Part shown: piece by piece, positions 1 through 7,434 of the stretch
Layout: the number at the start of each line of letters is the position of its first letter
How positions within the stretch are numbered: the stretch's first letter is position 1
Program-made: the position numbers and the translations under genes
Notes under the pieces: generated by a model
Databases searched by the model: none
Seen by the model: the letters and a program-made list of their open reading frames with translations, nothing else
Told to the model about the DNA's origin: nothing
Origin: Actinomycetota bacterium
GTDB lineage: Bacteria; Actinomycetota; Geothermincolia; Fen-727; Anoxymicrobiaceae
Direction of reading: 5' to 3'
DNA: 30,462 nt
Assembly (NCBI GenBank): GCA_018894655.1
Contig: JAHIPE010000234.1
Coordinates: 1-30,462, forward strand

Positions 1-96
1 CCGAAGAGCTGCAGTAGCAGCTTATCGTTAATCGAGTGTGACCATGCACTGCCCGAGGTATCAGCGATATCCCGGGCAAATCCTAAAGGGGGACCG

Positions 97-978
97 ATGG
101 AAGTTATCACCGACACCAGCTTCATGGAACTTCCTCTTTTCAAGAAGGGGAAGGTAAGGGACCTCTACGAGGTGGGAGACCTCCTGCTGGTAATCAGCAC
201 CGACCGCATTTCCGCCTTCGACGTCATCATGGACGAGGGAATCCCTGGTAAAGGTGTCGTGCTGAATCAGCTTGCCGCGTTCTGGTTCGAGAAGACCGCT
301 GATATCGTGAGGAACCACGTCGTTTCCACCGACATGAGCGAGCTTCCCTCCGGCATAAGCAAGTTCCGCGAGCAACTCGAAGGCCGGTCAATGCTTGTTC
401 GAAAGGCCGACCCCCTCCCCGTGGAGTGTGTCGTACGTGGCTACCTGTCGGGTGGCGGCTGGAGCGAGTACGGGGAGCTGGGGAGCGTCAGTGGGGTCGA
501 GTTGCCGACCGGACTCCTCCAGGCCGCCAGGCTACCCGAGCCGATCTTCACCCCCGCCACAAAGGCGGAGCCCGGTGAGCACGACGAGAACATCTCCATC
601 GACGCAGTCAAGAAGCAGATCGGCGAAGGTGTCACCGGTGAGGTAGAGCGGATAAGCCTCGACCTCTACGCCAGGGGAGTGGAGATCGCGGAGTCGCGAG
701 GCATCATCCTTGCCGATACCAAGTTCGAGTTCGGTTACTACGCCGGCGAACTCCTGCTCATCGACGAGATACTGACCCCGGATTCCTCCAGGTTCTGGCC
801 CAAGGACAGGTACGAACTCGGACACGACCAGGTCAACCTGGACAAGCAGTTCCTGCGGGACTGGCTCGAGACGCTTGATTGGTCCAAGAGGCCGCCTCCG
901 CCGACGCTCCCGCCGGAGATAATCGAGCAGACCGCCCAGCGATACCGGTATATCCAGGAGGTCCTGCTGGGGGAATAG
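97..978 (+). CDS. purC: SAICAR synthase (phosphoribosylaminoimidazole-succinocarboxamide synthase)
   Basis: PurC joins aspartate to CAIR with ATP in de novo purine synthesis, in the cytoplasm. The 293-residue protein opens with the family's nucleotide-binding start, GKVRDLYEVGD at about residue 18, then STDRISAFDV and GIPGKG near 38-54. VECVVRGYLSGGGW near 108 and LADTKFEFG near 205 are also family motifs. Length matches the longer bacterial/eukaryal-like form (about 290-300 aa) rather than the 235-aa E. coli form. The ATG is preceded by AAAGGGGGA four bases away, which supports this start. It is the only + strand gene in the first 14 kb, and no other purine gene is in the window, although an upstream neighbour could lie off the edge. 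The following gene is convergent, across a repeat-rich gap. Confidence 0.97.
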   Translation: MEVITDTSFMELPLFKKGKVRDLYEVGDLLLVISTDRISAFDVIMDEGIPGKGVVLNQLAAFWFEKTADIVRNHVVSTDMSELPSGISKFREQLEGRSMLVRKADPLPVECVVRGYLSGGGWSEYGELGSVSGVELPTGLLQAARLPEPIFTPATKAEPGEHDENISIDAVKKQIGEGVTGEVERISLDLYARGVEIAESRGIILADTKFEFGYYAGELLLIDEILTPDSSRFWPKDRYELGHDQVNLDKQFLRDWLETLDWSKRPPPPTLPPEIIEQTAQRYRYIQEVLLGE

Positions 979-1166
979 GGCGACTTCGGGCGCAACGGGG
1001 ACGCGGCTTGAGTATTGGTATCTGCGCATAACGGAAATCAGGGGCATGGCGTGAGAGAAGTGACGAGCAGTGGGCGACTGAGAGTCGGCCCTCAAGGGCG
1101 TGGGAGCCCCAGCGCGGGCGATCGTCAGGCCGAGGTGAATCCTTGAGGTGCGAGTTCGTCGGGGGA

Positions 1167-1310
1167 CCCCCCACCTTGATCCTCCCACCTGACCCCCTGG
1201 GACCCCCCATCCCAGCCTTTCCCCCCGGAGGGGGGAAGGGGCAGAGGGGGGAGGAGGTTTGGGGTTATTCCCCCTTGAGGGGGGAACCAGGAGGGGGGCG
1301 AGAGCCCCCC
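1167..1310. repeat. Dispersed GC-rich palindromic repeat, copy A (in the purC/DUF35 gap)
   Basis: The 360-bp gap between purC and the convergent DUF35 gene (979-1338) holds no gene. It carries runs of C6 and G6 arranged as nested palindromes, such as TTCCCCC-TTGA-GGGGGGAA. Positions 1203-1251 match, almost base for base, the reverse strand of 5285-5333: CCCCCCATCCCAGCC, then C6, a 3-nt centre, G6 and AAGGGGCAGAGG. The segment CACCTTGATCCTCCCAC (1172-1188) also recurs as CACCTCAATCCTCCCAC in copy B. The two copies look like one mobile or REP-like family. The hairpins could also stop convergent transcription here. ORFs across it are low-complexity and spurious. Confidence 0.7.
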
Positions 1311-1338
1311 CTCGAGGAATATCCGGTTGTTCTTTATC

Positions 1339-1845
1339 CTACTTTATCGTCTCGAAGTACTTGCAGGCGTGAATCGATGTCGGCCGGGGCTCGTCCGCCC
1401 AGACCGCCCTTACCCGCATGCCGACCTCTATGTCCTTTTCGTCGGTCTCGTTGCTGAAGTGCATCGTTCGTATGTCTGTGCCGTCCAGAGTGACGAATAT
1501 GGAAGTGTAGGGGACCTTCATCAGCTCCCCGGTATTGGGGTTGATGTAGGGGAAGCGAACGATGGTGAACCCCTCAAGCTGGCCCTCCGGTCCGACCTCC
1601 ACCCACTCGTCCATCTCCGCGAAGCACCGGCCGCAGACGGCCCGCGGGGGAACGAACACCCTCTCGCACTCGGGACACTTCGTTCCCATAAACCGCTTGT
1701 TATCCCTCATCTCGGCCAGGTATTTGCTCCAGTAAGGTCCCTGGTGCCAGCCGAAATCGTACTCCAGGTGGCCTGACTCGTGCGTGAGCAGTTCGTACCC
1801 GTCAGGAGTGTGGGTCACTTTCCTGTGGTCCGTGTATATTCCCAT
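1339..1845 (-). CDS. DUF35 Zn-ribbon/OB-fold protein, partner of thiolase-like protein
   Basis: DUF35 proteins combine an N-terminal rubredoxin-like zinc ribbon with an OB fold and act as acyl-CoA-handling subunits of thiolase-fold enzymes (established for archaeal acetoacetyl-CoA thiolase/HMG-CoA synthase complexes, ChsH2-Ltp2 and BbsA-BbsB). This 168-aa protein has the helix SKYLAEMRDNKRFMGTK, then CPEC and CGRC (4 Cys, about residues 57-73) around the VPPR motif, then an OB-fold region. The start is set by GAGGAGG eight bases upstream of the ATG. It is the last gene of a four-gene operon and a paralogue of the first gene (4207-4680), so the operon looks like two thiolase/DUF35 pairs in mirror order. 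The substrate cannot be told from sequence. Confidence 0.9.
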   Translation of the reverse strand: MGIYTDHRKVTHTPDGYELLTHESGHLEYDFGWHQGPYWSKYLAEMRDNKRFMGTKCPECERVFVPPRAVCGRCFAEMDEWVEVGPEGQLEGFTIVRFPYINPNTGELMKVPYTSIFVTLDGTDIRTMHFSNETDEKDIEVGMRVRAVWADEPRPTSIHACKYFETIK

Positions 1846-1866
1846 TCAGATTACCTCCTCTCGAGA

Positions 1867-3021
1867 CTACGGCAGTTCCGCGCCGAGTATTATCACGTCC
1901 GACCAGCTACAGCCCCCGAACCCGGTGACCAGCGCCTTCTCCACGTCCGGCACCTGGTGGTCACCGGCCCTGCCCATTATCTGCCAAGCCGCCTCGCCGA
2001 CGCGGATAAGGCCCGTCGCGCCTATCGGGTTGGTGGCGATAACACCACCCGACGGGTTGACCGGCAGTTGCCCGTCTATCTCGAGCGTCCCTTTGCGGAC
2101 AAGCTCCGGGGCGCCGCCCTTGTCGCAGAACCACAGGGAGTCCATCCACTTGACCCCGCAGGTGGAGGCGGGAATGTACAGCTCCGCCACGTCGAACTCC
2201 TTCAACGGGTCGGCTATCCCCGCTATCTTGTACGCCTCCTTCGACGCCCGCTCCAGGGTCGGCATCCCTTTCCACTCTAGGTCCCCGAAGTGGGTGTAGT
2301 CGTGACGTACAACCGAGGCGTGGACCCACGCCGGCCTGGGGCAGAGAGCCTTCGCCTTCTCCTCGGAGGCGAAGATGACAGCGCAGGCGCCGTCGGAGCG
2401 GGGGCAGATGTCCAGGAACTTGATGGGGAACGACAGCATCGGGGAGTTCATCACGTCCTCCACCGTGACCTTCATCTGGTTGTGGGCGTACTGGTTGTTG
2501 AGCGCGTTGTTGCGGTCCCTGACCGCCACTATCGCCGCGTCCTCCTGGGTGGCCCCGTACGCCTTCATATACATGGAGTACTCCGAGGCCAGTGGACCGA
2601 TCGCCCCAGCGAACGCGTCCCTCTCCAGGACCGGGTTGGCGCAGGTGGCGATTGCCGCCTGGGTGTCCGACTCGGAGTTTTTCTCCCAGCCCACCATCAT
2701 GACGGTGTCGAAAAGACCGCACCCCGCGTGGTAGTAACCGCAGGCCCCCAACGTGGTCCCGGTTGTCCCGCCGGTGCTCACCTTGAACACCGGCTTCATG
2801 CAGGCGCCCAGCCCGTCCGTGGCCCACATGTCCACGTAGTTGATGTTCTCGAAGTGGTCCATGTTGCCTATGACAATCGCGTCTATCTGGTCCAGGGTCA
2901 TCTCGGCGTCGTCCAGCGAGCGGGTTACCGCCTCGCTGATGAGCTCGACCCCGGACGCGTCAAGACGCTTGGCCGCGTGGTGAGTCTGGCCAACCCCTAT
3001 TATTCCAACTCGATTTCCCAT
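1867..3021 (-). CDS. Thiolase-fold protein lacking the thiolase catalytic residues (copy 1)
   Basis: This 384-aa protein has a full-length thiolase/SCP2-like fold: an IIGVGQTHHA start, an MNSPM segment near 191-195, VNPSGG at 321-326, and a C-terminal GFGGCSWSD. The nucleophile position of real thiolases (the C in a VEGACASG-type motif) reads VSTGGTTG here, with Gly at about 85. The GHP histidine motif reads TNP (329-332), and the usual HEAFA region reads LYIPAST (281-287). Loss of these residues is known in the Ltp2 family, which works as a retro-aldolase together with a DUF35 partner. I infer an aldolase-like or non-thiolytic C-C reaction on a CoA ester. The start has GGGGGA seven bases upstream. 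It sits 12 bp after the second thiolase-like gene and 21 bp before a DUF35 gene, so the four are probably cotranscribed. Confidence 0.88.
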   Translation of the reverse strand: MGNRVGIIGVGQTHHAAKRLDASGVELISEAVTRSLDDAEMTLDQIDAIVIGNMDHFENINYVDMWATDGLGACMKPVFKVSTGGTTGTTLGACGYYHAGCGLFDTVMMVGWEKNSESDTQAAIATCANPVLERDAFAGAIGPLASEYSMYMKAYGATQEDAAIVAVRDRNNALNNQYAHNQMKVTVEDVMNSPMLSFPIKFLDICPRSDGACAVIFASEEKAKALCPRPAWVHASVVRHDYTHFGDLEWKGMPTLERASKEAYKIAGIADPLKEFDVAELYIPASTCGVKWMDSLWFCDKGGAPELVRKGTLEIDGQLPVNPSGGVIATNPIGATGLIRVGEAAWQIMGRAGDHQVPDVEKALVTGFGGCSWSDVIILGAELP

Positions 3022-3033
3022 ATTGCATTCCCC

Positions 3034-4179
3034 CTACTTACCCAATATCCAAACGCAATGAGCCTGCCCGCACATGCCGTTGATGCCATGGGCCAGAGCC
3101 GTCTTCGCTCCCTCGACCTGCCGCTCTCCTGCTTCTTCCCTGAGCTGCAGGACACACTCCGCCATACAAGCCAGGCCGGCTACCTGCACCGGGTTGGCCG
3201 ACAGGCGGCCGCCTGACGGGTTCACCGGAAGCTTCCCGCCGAAGTCGAAGACCCCGCGCTCCAGGTACTCAGCGCCCATGCCGTCGTCGCAGAAGCCGAG
3301 GCCCTCCAGCCACATCAGCTCCATGTAGGTGAACGCGTCGTAGACCTCTGCGAGATCGATATCGGATGGCTCCAGTCCCGCCATGGCGTAGGCGGTCCGG
3401 GCCGCCTCCTTCAGCGCGCGGGTGTCGGACAGGTCGCGGTCCCCCAGGTGGAACGCGTCGCTGCAGTGGCCGACGCCGTTGAGCCACACTCTCTTATCAT
3501 GGGTGCTTAGTTGCTTGGCCTCGTGCTGCGCCGCCAGTATCAGGGCACACGCCCCGTCGGTGGGAGCGGAGCAATCAAGCTTCTTCAGCGGGGTGGAGAT
3601 CATCGGGGAGTTCATGACGTCCTCCACGGTGATGTCCATCGGCAGCATTGCCAGTGGATTTCGCTTCGCGTTGCCGTGGTTCTTGACCGAAACCGGCGCT
3701 ATCTGCTCCTCGAGTATCCCCCACCGGTCCATGTACCTGCGGGCCTGAAGAGCCGCGGAGGTGACCGCGTCCAGCCCGAGCCTTCTTTCCACCAGTGGGT
3801 CAAACGAGGTGTTGGTGATGCCGCTCATGCTGCTCTCGGTGCCCTTGTGGTGCGCAACGATTAGGCCTACCCCGAAGTTCCCGGAGAGGATGCGCATAGC
3901 CCCGTACATCGCCCCGAAGGTTCCGTCGCCCTCGACCGTTGTGATGTCCTTGCCGAACGCCCCCACGGCGTCCTGGATGGCCATGCTGGAGATCGTTCTG
4001 CCATCCCAGAAGTCGCTCGAGACGGACACGATGTTGTCAACGTCGTCGATGGTTATGCCGGCATCCTCGAGCGCCCTGGTTACTACCTCGTAGACAAGCT
4101 CGGAGAACGTCTCCCGCTTGCCCTTCTCGTACTTTGTCTGGCCTACTCCTATGACAGCCACTCTATCCAATAATCTCAC
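3034..4179 (-). CDS. Thiolase-fold protein lacking the thiolase catalytic residues (copy 2, Ltp2-like)
   Basis: This 381-aa SCP2-type thiolase-fold protein is a distant paralogue of the downstream gene: it shares VIGVGQTK, the VEDVMNSPM segment (185-193) and VNPSGG (319-324). The nucleophile loop reads VEGDGTFGA, so Cys is replaced by Gly at about 86. The catalytic His region reads EVYDAFTYMELMWLEGLGFC, with Tyr280 in a YDAFT motif typical of Ltp2-like proteins. GHP is replaced by ANP (328-330). A normal thiolase mechanism is therefore unlikely, and a retro-aldol or condensation step is more likely. The start is GTG with AAGGA about six bases upstream. The DUF35 gene at 4207-4680 lies just upstream and is the probable partner subunit. 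The pathway (side-chain degradation, ketone or aromatic metabolism) is unknown. Confidence 0.88.
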   Translation of the reverse strand: MRLLDRVAVIGVGQTKYEKGKRETFSELVYEVVTRALEDAGITIDDVDNIVSVSSDFWDGRTISSMAIQDAVGAFGKDITTVEGDGTFGAMYGAMRILSGNFGVGLIVAHHKGTESSMSGITNTSFDPLVERRLGLDAVTSAALQARRYMDRWGILEEQIAPVSVKNHGNAKRNPLAMLPMDITVEDVMNSPMISTPLKKLDCSAPTDGACALILAAQHEAKQLSTHDKRVWLNGVGHCSDAFHLGDRDLSDTRALKEAARTAYAMAGLEPSDIDLAEVYDAFTYMELMWLEGLGFCDDGMGAEYLERGVFDFGGKLPVNPSGGRLSANPVQVAGLACMAECVLQLREEAGERQVEGAKTALAHGINGMCGQAHCVWILGK

Positions 4180-4206
4180 CGCCGTTCCTTATCTCGCGTG
4201 GAAACT

Positions 4207-4680
4207 CTACTCGATCGGACGGAAGCACTCGATGTCCATGAAGTTGCCCTCGCGCTCCTTGGACATCACCGCCTCCACCCTCATGCCCGACTTCACCTTA
4301 TCGGGTTCGACCCCCTCGATGAAGTGGACCAGGCCCGTGTCGGCGCCGTCCATCTTGACAATGCCGTAGACGAATGGCGGCTCCTTGGGGTAAACACCCG
4401 GCTCCGGATGCTGCACCACCGTGTACGTCTCCAGGACGCCGGTGCCGGCCAGTTTCACCCAGTCGTTCATGTCCTTGTAACAGTAGATGCACTTCTTCCT
4501 GGGAGGAACGAACACCATCTCGCAGGAGGGGCAACGGTTTGCCCAGATCTCGGCATTATCCCTCATCATGCCGTACCACTTGCTCAAGGTGCTGCCGACC
4601 GTCCACGAGTACGGCACGCATATCTTGCCGTCGAAGACGATCTCCTCCACCTCGTCCTTCCAATCAGCCAACTGCCTCAC
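4207..4680 (-). CDS. DUF35 Zn-ribbon/OB-fold protein, first gene of the thiolase-like operon
   Basis: This 157-aa protein has the DUF35 layout: an N-terminal helix with MMRDNAEIW, a zinc ribbon built from CPSC and CIYC around MVFVPPRKK (about residues 50-68), then an OB-fold domain with the TYTVVQHPEPG strand. It is probably the acyl-CoA-binding partner of the adjacent thiolase-fold protein. The GTG at 4680 has its best purine-rich stretch (AGAGG) almost touching it. A TTG three codons later (4671) has AGAGGTGA at normal spacing and is the likelier start. It is paralogous to 1339-1845. A weak promoter is visible about 100 bp upstream (4779-4808). Confidence 0.88.
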   Translation of the reverse strand: MRQLADWKDEVEEIVFDGKICVPYSWTVGSTLSKWYGMMRDNAEIWANRCPSCEMVFVPPRKKCIYCYKDMNDWVKLAGTGVLETYTVVQHPEPGVYPKEPPFVYGIVKMDGADTGLVHFIEGVEPDKVKSGMRVEAVMSKEREGNFMDIECFRPIE

Positions 4681-4778
4681 CTCTTTTCGCCAGGCCGAAC
4701 CAGCTTACGTTCCCTCGTGTGAAATCGGTCCCCTTTCCTTGCACCGCCCCGTGCCCCAGGTGCACAAAGCGAGACTAT

Positions 4779-4808
4779 TCTATATCGTTTGCGCTCACAA
4801 TAAAACAA
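4779..4808 (-). promoter_or_regulatory. Possible promoter of the thiolase/DUF35 operon
   Basis: Read on the minus strand, TTGTTT (4803-4808) is followed by an 18-bp spacer and TATAGA (4779-4784). The spacer contains TTGTGAGCGC, which looks like half of a LacI/GalR-type operator, but the other half is absent. The match to a housekeeping promoter is moderate. Confidence 0.35.
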
Positions 4809-4905
4809 GGGAAGCAGGTTTCCCTATTTTCTGTTTTTAAGCCCCTGGTTTGACCCAAAAGTCAGACTATTGAGTGGGATACCCGGAGCCCGTTCCTTCT
4901 CTGTG

Positions 4906-4959
4906 AAAAGTCAAGACTTAAAACCTGACCCCATTATTTGACAAAAAAGTCAAGATTTA
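4906..4959. repeat. Direct AAAAGTCAAGA(C/T)TTA motifs in the intergenic patch
   Basis: AAAAGTCAAGACTTA (4906-4920) and AAAAGTCAAGATTTA (4945-4959) are near-identical direct repeats about 39 bp apart. A weaker third AAAAGTCAGACTA begins near 4857. Motifs like this often lie in regions scarred by transposable elements, which fits the IS630 relic just downstream. No gene is visible in 4681-5048. Confidence 0.5.
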
Positions 4960-5048
4960 TGCCCCCTCTGCATTAATAATGCAACATAAAGGTCAAACAA
5001 GGGGAAGGTCGGATTTGTGGACGCAGGCGCGGAGTTTTACCTGGGAGG

Positions 5049-5181
5049 ATCGACGATATCGAGGTTGTCAGAAAAGAGGTACGGGCCTGGCAAGAATTCA
5101 GAAACAACAAGAACGCCAAGGTCAACTGGCAGTTTACAACCGAGGATGCCCGGATAAAGCTATCTCGTCTTTATCCGACAA
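5049..5181 (+). pseudogene. C-terminal relic of an IS630-family transposase
   Basis: In one frame this segment reads IDDIEVVRKEVRAWQ, then FRNNKNAKVNWQFTTEDARI and KLSRLYPT. The AW..FRN..NAKVNW.FTTEDARIKL..LYP pattern is the C-terminal end of IS630-type (DDE, mariner-like) transposases. No start codon or N-terminal catalytic part precedes it in frame, so only about 45 codons survive. The homology stops exactly where the 23-bp inverted repeat begins (5182), which suggests that the repeat element is inserted at, or derived from, the element's end. The assignment is from memory of family patterns. Confidence 0.72.
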
Positions 5182-5467
5182 GGGGGGTATCCATTTAGCT
5201 CCACTTGCGAACCTTTAGCTTTGTCCCATGATTGATGGTTGAGATCCCCATCAAGCTCTGGGGGGAAGGTGCCCCCCTTATCCTTCCCCCCTCTGCCCCT
5301 TCCCCCCACTGGGGGGAAGGCTGGGATGGGGGGCTCCGAACACCAAGCCAACCCCCACCTCAATCCTCCCCCTGCGAGTGGGAGGATTGAGGTGGGGGGG
5401 GAGTAAGAAGAGAGACGGGCTTGATACACAACATATTGTGTCTGGTGGAGCTAAATGGATACCCCCC
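5182..5467. mobile_element. Non-coding element bounded by a perfect 23-bp inverted repeat
   Basis: The arm GGGGGGTATCCATTTAGCTC-CAC (5182-5204) is repeated exactly in inverted orientation at 5445-5467. Between the arms is about 240 bp of GC-rich palindromic sequence without an ORF, including copy B of the dispersed repeat. A small non-autonomous (MITE-like) element carrying terminal repeats fits best. No clear target-site duplication is visible. The element lies directly behind the transposase relic. Confidence 0.6.
5285..5402. repeat. Dispersed GC-rich palindromic repeat, copy B
   Basis: On the minus strand, 5285-5333 matches 1203-1251 nearly base for base. The adjoining part contains a 13-bp perfect stem, CCTCAATCCTCCC against GGGAGGATTGAGG (about 5367-5401), whose sequence also appears in copy A as a single arm. 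It lies inside the 23-bp inverted repeat. It encodes nothing recognisable. Confidence 0.7.
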
Positions 5468-5493
5468 TCCGACACTTGAAGGTTGACGCGACA

Positions 5494-6453
5494 CTAGAGG
5501 CTTAACATCTTCTCGACCGGGATTAACGCTCTTGCTCGCACCTCCCTGGGGACAACGACTCTTGGTTCCAGGGTTTCGAGAGCCCACAAGACCTTTGAGA
5601 GGGTAATGAGTTTCATATTCGGGCAAAGCGGTTCGTTGGCGGTCGGATAAAAGGATTTACTGGGAACAGCACGCTTCAGTGGATAGATCATCCCGGACTC
5701 GGTAGCGACAATGAATTCCGTAGCACTTGACTCCTGAGCCGCGGCCACCATGCCGGAAGTGCTTCTGATATGGTCCGCAATCGAGAGTATCTCGTCAGTA
5801 CACTCGGGGTGGGCGATCGTTTCAGCCCCGGGGTGCTTTTCGAGCGCTTCCAGTACATGCTCCGCGGTTATACCCTGGTGCACGTGGCAGTATCCTTCCC
5901 ACGGGATTATTCTCTTGTCTGTCACCTGTTTGGCAACGTATCCGGCCAGGTTCTGGTCCGGAAGGAAGAGAATCTCGTCCGCATCGACCTCCTGCGTCAC
6001 GCGCACCGCGTTCGAGGAGGTGCAGCAGTAGTCGCTTTCGGCTTTCACTGCAGCGGTCGTGTTCACGTAAGAAATGACCTTTGCGTTGGGATGAAGTCTC
6101 TTCGCCTTCCTGACTGCGTCCAGGGGCGCCATGTCAGCCATCGGGCAACCTGCGCGGATCTCAGGAAGTAGCACGATCCTATCAGGGTTCACTATGGCGG
6201 CGGTCTCAGCCATGAAATGAACTCCGCAGAAGACAATCACGTCGGAGTCCGTCTCCGAAGCCTTGAGCGCGAGGCCAAGTGAATCGCCGATGAAATCGCC
6301 GATGTCCTGGATCTCCGGTCGCTGGTAGTTGTGCACGAGTATCACGGCGTTTTTTCTTCTCTTCTCTTCGATGATCAACCCGACAAGAGTCTCGTCGTCG
6401 ACCAGGCTTCTCTCAAGAATGATGTCCGTGTCTGATTCCTCACTGCCCGGCAT
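5494..6453 (-). CDS. nadA: Quinolinate synthase A
   Basis: NadA condenses iminoaspartate with dihydroxyacetone phosphate to quinolinate, the precursor of NAD, using an oxygen-sensitive [4Fe-4S] cluster. The 319-aa protein has the three cluster ligands at family spacing: Cys103 in GCPMAD, Cys189 in GYCHVHQG and Cys277 in CPNM. VFCGVHFMAE (75-83), YVNTTAAVKAESDYCCTSSNAV and AHPEC are further family motifs. The start is supported by GGAGGT eight bases upstream, and that ribosome site overlaps the end of fdhD, three bases away, so the two are coupled. No nadB or nadC is in the window. The gene is followed by the repeat-rich gap, and no terminator was identified. Confidence 0.97.
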   Translation of the reverse strand: MPGSEESDTDIILERSLVDDETLVGLIIEEKRRKNAVILVHNYQRPEIQDIGDFIGDSLGLALKASETDSDVIVFCGVHFMAETAAIVNPDRIVLLPEIRAGCPMADMAPLDAVRKAKRLHPNAKVISYVNTTAAVKAESDYCCTSSNAVRVTQEVDADEILFLPDQNLAGYVAKQVTDKRIIPWEGYCHVHQGITAEHVLEALEKHPGAETIAHPECTDEILSIADHIRSTSGMVAAAQESSATEFIVATESGMIYPLKRAVPSKSFYPTANEPLCPNMKLITLSKVLWALETLEPRVVVPREVRARALIPVEKMLSL

Positions 6454-6456
6454 CTG

Positions 6457-7311
6457 TCAAATACCTCCGACCTGACAGCCTGGACCGAGCATATCCGCCC
6501 GGCTTTCTGTCAGTTGCACGACTCTCTGCGCATGCGTGTAGACGTTCATCCTCTTTCCGCGCGCGAATCCGACAACCGTTATCCCGAGCTTGCCTGCTGC
6601 GTCAACCGCAAGCGAAGTGGGTGCAGAGCGTGAGACGATGACCGGTGCATGCAACCGCGCGACCTTGAAGACTATTTCCGATGAAATCCTGCCCGTTGTG
6701 AGAACAATCTTGTCTGCCGTTGGAATTGCCCTCATGAAGCATCTCCCGGCGATCCGGTCAAGCGCGTTGTGTCTTCCTATGTCCTCCACGATCAGTAGAA
6801 TGCTTTCCTGATTACACAACGCGCAGGAGTGAGTACCACCGCTTTCAAGAAACGCCAGGCCACTTTTCTGAAACTCCTTCATGAGCCTGGTGAGGTGATG
6901 TGAATAGATCTCGAGCCGTGAATCCACGGGATGGATACCCGTTGCGTCGGTTCCGCGATAGTAAGGAACTGCATTTGAGCACCCCGAGCCGACCAGCCGC
7001 GCGCCGTGGTCGCCTTCGAACAGCACGTATTTCTCGGGAACGCTGACCCTCAGAGAACCGCTTCTTGGATTGAACTTCAGGGAGTACGATTCCGACTCCG
7101 GGGCTATGATGCCTTCGGAAAGCAGGAATCCGAGCGCCAGCTCTTCGGGTTCTCCAGGGCTGGAGAGTATGGTTGCCACCTCCGTTCCGTTGAGCACCAC
7201 GGTAAGCGGTGTCTCTGCCGCTACGAGATCGTCCAGGCACTGGCCCGAACCTGATTCGATGCGTACAACGGGAAGCGTAACCAGTTTTCTTTGCCAGATC
7301 TCAGACTCCAA
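6457..7311 (-). CDS. fdhD: FdhD-type sulfurtransferase (formate dehydrogenase accessory)
   Basis: FdhD passes sulfur from a cysteine desulfurase to the molybdenum or tungsten bis-MGD cofactor of formate dehydrogenase. The 284-aa protein shows the family pattern PEELALGFLLSEGI (55-69), FLESGGTHSCALC (154-166), VEDIGRHNALDRIAG and TTGRISSEIVFK. In E. coli the sulfur loop carries two cysteines (C121, C124). Here the equivalent GSGCSNAV has one, Cys111, with Ala in the second position, while a separate CALC pair sits at 163-166. The start codon is TTG with AAAGGA about eight bases upstream. No formate dehydrogenase gene is nearby. The cysteine desulfurase at 10768-11961 is the obvious sulfur source. 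Confidence 0.93.
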   Translation of the reverse strand: MESEIWQRKLVTLPVVRIESGSGQCLDDLVAAETPLTVVLNGTEVATILSSPGEPEELALGFLLSEGIIAPESESYSLKFNPRSGSLRVSVPEKYVLFEGDHGARLVGSGCSNAVPYYRGTDATGIHPVDSRLEIYSHHLTRLMKEFQKSGLAFLESGGTHSCALCNQESILLIVEDIGRHNALDRIAGRCFMRAIPTADKIVLTTGRISSEIVFKVARLHAPVIVSRSAPTSLAVDAAGKLGITVVGFARGKRMNVYTHAQRVVQLTESRADMLGPGCQVGGI

Positions 7312-7401
7312 TGGCGGATTCCTTTCGCTCTGGGCAAAGCCCCACGCACTTTATGAGATATAATGCAACTATTTTAACGAAGTTTTACGATACTTGGCTC
7401 A

Positions 7402-7428
7402 GAGAGGCGACACTTGCCGCAGCCTCTC
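7402..7428 (-). terminator. Possible hairpin after the Rrf2 gene
   Basis: GAGAGGC (7402-7408) and GCCTCTC (7422-7428) form a 7-bp stem with a 13-nt loop just past the end of the sulfur operon. No strong T-run follows, so it may be a weak or factor-assisted end, or an RNA-stabilising hairpin. Confidence 0.4.
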
Positions 7429-7434
7429 CACGTG

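Noticed and set aside
1..96. 3' end of a gene upstream of purC
   Set aside because: A short frame ends at 29-31 (RRAAVAAYR then stop), but it is too short to assign to any family.
1143..1457. Plus-strand ORF across the repeat and DUF35 gene
   Set aside because: Low-complexity Pro/Gly sequence from the C6/G6 repeat, and antisense to a well-supported gene.
4785..4800. lac-type operator
   Set aside because: Only one half (TTGTGAGCGC) is present, with no symmetrical partner and no nearby LacI-family gene.
4979..5218. 79-aa plus-strand ORF
   Set aside because: It is a different frame across the IS630 relic; the transposase-like reading is in another frame.
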